Below are positions 59,313-64,000 of a DNA stretch of 64,000 nucleotides, one piece after another. This DNA is from Pyronema omphalodes. Taxonomy: Eukaryota > Ascomycota > Pezizomycetes > Pezizales > Pyronemataceae. The notes under the pieces are model-generated. The model ran no database searches and was not told the DNA's origin. It saw nothing but the letters and a program-made list of their open reading frames with translations. How positions within the stretch are numbered: the first letter of the stretch is position 1; each line of letters begins with the position of its first letter. Where the stretch lies: the NCBI GenBank assembly GCA_024516155.1, contig JAJJXM010000056.1, forward strand, positions 186,001 to 250,000, read 5' to 3'. The translations under genes were made by a program, and so were the position numbers.

Positions 59313-62149
59313 GCCGCTGGCTTCGAGGTTGTCGTTCGGATGGAGGGGTTGGGGCGTGGGAACGTTGTGAGGGAGGGTTGGAAGAGGAGATAGGGATGGG
59401 ATAGGATGAAGAGGTGGAGGAGCGAGGAAGAACAGCAAGAAGTCGAAAGGAAACGCGTATACAAAAAAGTAACAGCACGCTCATACGCAAAGTCTTTTTT
59501 ACTTTGCATTGCTTTTCGTTTCTTTTCGTTGTTTTAATTACTTGTATCTTTTTTTAGCTGGGCATATATGGAGGATTTAAATTTTTTTAGGAATAGGAAT
59601 ATCTAGGATGGCAATATTTACAATGTCTTCAAGTACCTACTTTTGCATATTTACATACTACTTTTACATACATATAGATAGGATAGGGTCTTTTCTTCGA
59701 GGATCTTATCGTATCTACAGTATCGAGTATAATAATCAGACTGCTCTTTGTATGTTCTATAGCTTTTGGGAGGAAGAAGTAATGGGCCTTTTTCACTTCG
59801 CTTTGATGAGTTTGTTTCTCGTGCTATTGTGGATGTAAACTCGCGGATACCTTTTTCTGCATCATGTGCAATCATCTACTAATCATTTGATGTCACTCGT
59901 GATATTATACCTCCAATGTTAATCCTAATATCTATACAGAGTACAAGTGAAATAGCCCTCAAAAACTGAGCGACGACCCTTCGGGATACAGGAATGCTGT
60001 TTAGGTGGTACTTAGCCGCACTGACATTCCCTGGTCGAACTTGAACCATGATACCAGGTACCGCTATGCACGATAGTCGACCCCAAGTCGTTCCCAGAGA
60101 CAGTTGGAACATAGCAGGGGGTAAATATGAACCTTCTACTGACTCAAAAACGCGTCTGTACACAGTCTCTCAACTATTTCTCTCACCCTGCCTAACTATG
60201 TACCATATTCCAGCTTCGCTATCTCCAAAACCCCGCACACAATCACAGCTCATGATTCGATTCAACACAGCGAAATCCTGGAAACGCATCACTTGAACAT
60301 CCTTCGTCTTTTGGCAACTGGAGATGAGTTTAGTGATGAGTTTATTATTATCTATCTCGGGAGTGATGTGGTTTTTTTTTGTTTACTGTCCGCAAAATCA
60401 TGACGCTGGGGAAGTCTACTGGATACATTAAATGCTGAGATTGTCATCGGTCACAAATGCGAATAGGAAAGAAGAATCTGCTTTGGTATTCGTCTTCTCA
60501 TTATCTACTACTATAAATTGACAGTTATTATTTATTCACCATATTTAACTAGGCTTCCTGATGAATAGTTTTTCGAGCATGTTTTGACTTTTTGGTGGCG
60601 GGTAAATTTTGAATCATGAAATATCACGTGCGACCCACCGATCCATGTCCAGCAGGAACTGGCTCAATCTAGTGTGCAACGCAAGATTTGTGGTTTTTTG
60701 AATAAATTGTAAGTCAAAATAACTGTATACTGGTAACAAACCTTGCCTACTGTATATGGCACCCTATTCTGTGGGGATCTGCGTAACATTTTGTCCTCCG
60801 GGAGTGTCGGAATGCAAGCGTGGGGGTCGAACCCTTCTATTCACGTGTAAGTGCACAACCTCACATAGTCACATTACATTCCCAATTCTAAGATTCTTTC
60901 AATAACTGTAAATATATGCCCATTCTTTCTCATGATACCCCGCACCAACGTCATTACCCACGACATGCGGTCTCATAGAATACTTGATGACGGGCAAATT
61001 CTCTTTGTCTGATGGCTAAACATATTTCTATTGACAAGTATGGCCATGGTCCACGGTTTGTTTATTCATTTTCTAAAATTTCACTTAATCCGACGCGTCT
61101 ACCTAATCACCTGTAGACCCGCGTTATATTACATATTTTCTTTGAGAACCCGCATTCCACCCAGGAGAACAAAGGTAATTGACGCGTAAACCCCGACAAT
61201 ATATTCGATCACAATCGCCACTCCTTCCAACTGTATCCGAAGCCGGATTATCCAACTTTGGATCAAACTCTCCATTAATGGACACACTTTGTTTTTTATC
61301 AATCCCTCAACGTTACCACCGAAAACGATAAGACAGAATTACGAAACCTACAACCCACGTTTCAAGTTTAACCGAATCTCATCATCGAACTATAACTATA
61401 ACCGCATCTACGAATCGACAGCTTGTATTCAAGTTTCAATTCGTCGGTTTCTTACCAAAAAGACTTGAGTGAACCATTTAATTCTTTTCGCGACTACAGT
61501 TCCACCTACAGTTCAGGAAGTTCAGAAGATTCAGGAAAATCAACTATTGATCTACAAAACACCAGTTTTAACCTCCGTTCTCTTCTTCTGGCCCTTTTCC
61601 GCCTATGGAACCATCATCTTCCGACTCACACTTCTAAGATTATGGATCCCGAACATAATCAAGAAAGTACCAGTTACTTTCTACGGTGTTGTATGATGCA
61701 TGGTTTGTCGAAACGTGCAAGGACATTTTCCTGCACCGAGTACAGGCCCGTGAGCATACAGGGAAAGAAGCCGGAGTCTTCGAAAAGTTCAGAGCATGCT
61801 CAAAAGATCCGGCCTTCGCCGATATTCCTCTACAGCTCACAAAGACAAGCAAGGTAAAGAGCAGGGCCAAGAAGAAGTTTCTACCACTGTTGCAGTCTGA
61901 TAATGGTTTCCGCATTATCAATACTAGTTCAGCGCCACTGGTACCAATACGTCGCCGATGCCGAGAGCGAGAGGAAAGCTATTTTGAAGTTGATTATGTT
62001 GTGACCGTTATCTAAATTCAGATTTTAAACTCCATCATGTCTTGATTCCCTTGGTCTCCATTTGAACATTCCAGCTTATGCAGTGACTGTGGAAATCCCT
62101 TGGATGAAAAGGAGCAGCGTTGAATCGGTTTTTGCAGCATCGGGGAAAA
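59313..62149. other. Spacer right of paralog B
   Basis: 3' UTR, then about 2.5 kb with no recognisable gene. An isolated ACGCGT lies near 61094. Three overlapping frames at 61423-62015 (all plus) include a hydrophobic stretch (VLFFWPFSAYGTIIFRL) and a basic stretch (KSRAKKKFLPL), but no single spliced model unites them. They may be a broken gene or part of the copia relic that follows. Confidence 0.45.
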
Positions 62150-62279
62150 GGAAAAGGTAGCAAAACTGACAATAAAGCCTGCTTCAGAAACGGATATTTA
62201 TTACAATACTATTAGTAACCATAATGCCTCAAATATCTGACTACCTGGGTCTACCAGATGTGAGGGAAATGACAACGGA

Positions 62280-62884
62280 GCGACCTCACTGTGCTCTGCA
62301 CAAATTCTTGTCACAATTCCGCCTGGCTTGTAGACTCAGGTGCTTCCCACCATTTCTGCAATGATAGACAACAACGAAAATATCCAAAGCAATACTATCA
62401 ATGTTACAACTGGAGACAACCATTCAATAACATCAACTGCCACAAGCATGCTATGTCTTGCAGTAGTACGCATCGCAGCACATTTCGTCCCAGAATTTCG
62501 GGTATCTCTATTGTCAGTCAGCCAACTTGCAACTGATGGATACAAAACCACCTTTCCAGGAAAAAAATGCACAATCTCAAAGGGCGACAAGATCTTATTA
62601 CGGGCAACTGACTCGACAATACCATTTCAGCTCATTCACTTCGGTCTTTGTAGTCCAATCAATCACCCTTCTCTTAGCGGTGCATCTTACTACATTATTT
62701 ACATTGATGACTGTACTAAACATATTACGCTTTACTTGTAGGAAAAACCTCCGAAGAAATAAATAAAATTGAAATTTGATCTCTATCATGCCTGGGTGTG
62801 TACACAAGGCTATACCATCAGAAGATTCCGCTGTGACAATGGACGCGGTGAATTCAACAATAAATGTAGGGAGACAACTGTAGC
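62280..62884 (+). mobile_element. Ty1/copia retrotransposon relic (protease and integrase parts)
   Basis: Frame 2 encodes WLVDSGASHHFCND (about 62321-62362), the aspartic protease signature of copia elements. Frame 3 then gives FRVSLLSVSQLATDGYK (about 62490-62540), the end of the protease/GAG-pre-integrase boundary. It continues with FQLIHFGLCSPI and SYYIIYIDDCTKH (62630-62725), the start of the integrase core with its first catalytic Asp region. After a stop at 62739-62741, the same frame resumes with RRFRCDNGRGEFNNK (about 62818-62862), the second catalytic Asp-Asn-Gly block. There is a frameshift, at least one stop and an internal deletion removing the zinc-binding His/Cys region. No reverse transcriptase, RNase H or LTRs are seen. 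Confidence 0.8.
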
Positions 62885-63759
62885 GCAAAGAATTTGTACA
62901 AATCAAAATATATCCTTTTAAACATTCGTTGAAACGTTTTCCGGCAGTGTATATACGCTTTTGAATTCAGAAATGAAATTGATGTACATAAAGCGTTGCG
63001 AAGTGAAATAGTGTTCTCAACTTCTCGAGAATTCACGATACCTGGATGCTGTAATATGTTTTCGGCGTTAAAAGTGTGTGCACAAAAAAAAACGCTTTTC
63101 GTAGTAGTAAGCGCTTGCAGCGTGAAAAGAGGCAGACAGCCAGTTCAGTGCCCCCGGAATTCTTCGTCACGCTGTAGGTAGGGGTCTGTTTTCTGGGTGC
63201 ATAAGAATGGTGCGAAGGGTATCAACACCTTCTGAGATTAGAGCTATGCCGTGTTTCCTATGAAGCCACACATGTTACGCCTTTCTAGTATAAAGCATAT
63301 AACTTCCTCCAGTTTGGTTCTTGGTACTAATTGTTCATTGATACGACTTACATTATCGCTATTTGCTCCTTGTGAACCGTCTCCAACACCAATACTACGA
63401 TATTGCTTGTATTTCTCCCTATTTTTTGAATAGATTTGCGCTGTGAGTTTTGCGTGATTTGTGTGGGTTGTAAACGGATTCTCATGGCGTTTGAATAAGT
63501 GAAACTATTTATCACTCGAGTTAAATAATTAATTTTCAAATCTTCAGATTTGCCTAGTAGAGTCTAAATTGACGTTTGAAACTCATAATTAGCTGTTGAA
63601 ATGTCATGTTTATCAGGGTATCATAATTTGTTAATGGGTTGTGATGAAACTCACTCAATAGTGAACATCAGCTATCACGTGAAATCAATGCACGACTACA
63701 AATATGTTACGAAGAAAAAGACCAGAAATGGAAATACTGCTTATTTTATTCTGACTACA
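62885..63759. other. Spacer right of the copia relic
   Basis: AT-rich with no recognisable frame. It may include further unreadable relic sequence. Confidence 0.5.
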
Positions 63760-63999
63760 TTACAAAGTTGAAATTGCAAACCTCATTAGGTAAAACAAAC
63801 CCGGCACACATATCCCGACCTCCTCTTTTTTCCTTCCTTCATTACAGCCATCGCACTTTCGTGCCTCAAATCCAACGTTTGGATTGCCCACAAGAAAATC
63901 ACGTTTGGTGAATCCAAATTCTCCAACCATGCTTCCAGGGCGGACATTCTTGCTGGGTAGAAAAGGAGCCCAGAGCCCGGCGTGATGGGCTTTCAGATC
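63760..63999 (-). CDS. Possible 3' part of a gene running off the right edge
   Basis: An open frame of 79 codons runs from the window edge to a TAA at 63762-63760 on the minus strand. The text is not simple repeat and includes NVRPGSMVGEFGFTKRDFL and GFEARKCDGCNEG. The first two thirds look like protein with a C-x-x-C pair. The end (PGLFYLMRFAISTL) may be intron or 3' UTR read through. No family is recognised and no start is in view. It could equally be a chance frame. Confidence 0.25.
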   Translation of the reverse strand, partial: DLKAHHAGLWAPFLPSKNVRPGSMVGEFGFTKRDFLVGNPNVGFEARKCDGCNEGRKKEEVGICVPGLFYLMRFAISTL

Positions 64000-64000
64000 T

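Noticed and set aside
61423..62015. Three overlapping plus-strand frames (75-144 codons)
   Set aside because: No splice combination gives one coherent protein and no domain is recognised. Mentioned only as possible relic sequence.

Overview
The window is nuclear DNA of a filamentous ascomycete (Pezizomycotina). The evidence is short GT-AG introns of 51 to 165 bp, fungal versions of EFL1/RIA1, the two-BRCT DNA ligase IV, an IRS4-type EH-domain protein and a DHA1-type MFS transporter, and a decayed Ty1/copia relic. I cannot place it to class or genus from sequence alone. Gene density is low: eleven protein genes and one tRNA in 64 kb, separated by long spacers full of minisatellites, microsatellites and homopolymer runs. 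All exon-intron models here were made by eye from splice sites, reading frame and family conservation.

Layout. 1-6.6 kb: a KIAA1143/DUF4604-like gene, then a 5 kb repeat-rich spacer. 6.7-10.2 kb (minus): EFL1/RIA1, the GTPase of late 60S maturation, in four exons including a 21-bp microexon in the P-loop. 12.4-13.8 kb: a tandem-PH-domain protein. 13.8-20.8 kb: a spacer with a MITE-like element and an old tandem duplication. 20.8-23.0 kb: an unrecognised secreted Ser/Thr-rich protein. 23.7-25.1 kb: phosphoserine phosphatase, the last step of serine synthesis. 27.6-28.5 kb: a small protein with a VIT-like domain but no VWA domain. 28.5-42.8 kb: a gene desert. 42.8-45.0 kb: an MFS transporter.

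47.0-59.3 kb is the most interesting part. Two paralogous genes of a family I do not recognise (minus at 47.0-48.4 kb, plus at 57.8-59.3 kb) point away from each other. They bracket a tRNA-Ser(AGA), the IRS4-like EH protein (minus) and DNA ligase IV (plus). The last two are divergent, and their 757-bp shared promoter holds three MluI cell-cycle boxes. 59.3-64.0 kb is spacer with a copia-type protease/integrase relic and an open frame running off the right edge.

The genes are mostly independent housekeeping functions: ribosome biogenesis, serine synthesis, non-homologous end joining and transport. The tandem-PH protein and the IRS4-like protein both belong to families tied to phosphoinositide signalling, but they are 37 kb apart and no cluster is implied. 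I see no secondary-metabolite cluster, CRISPR array or complete autonomous transposon.
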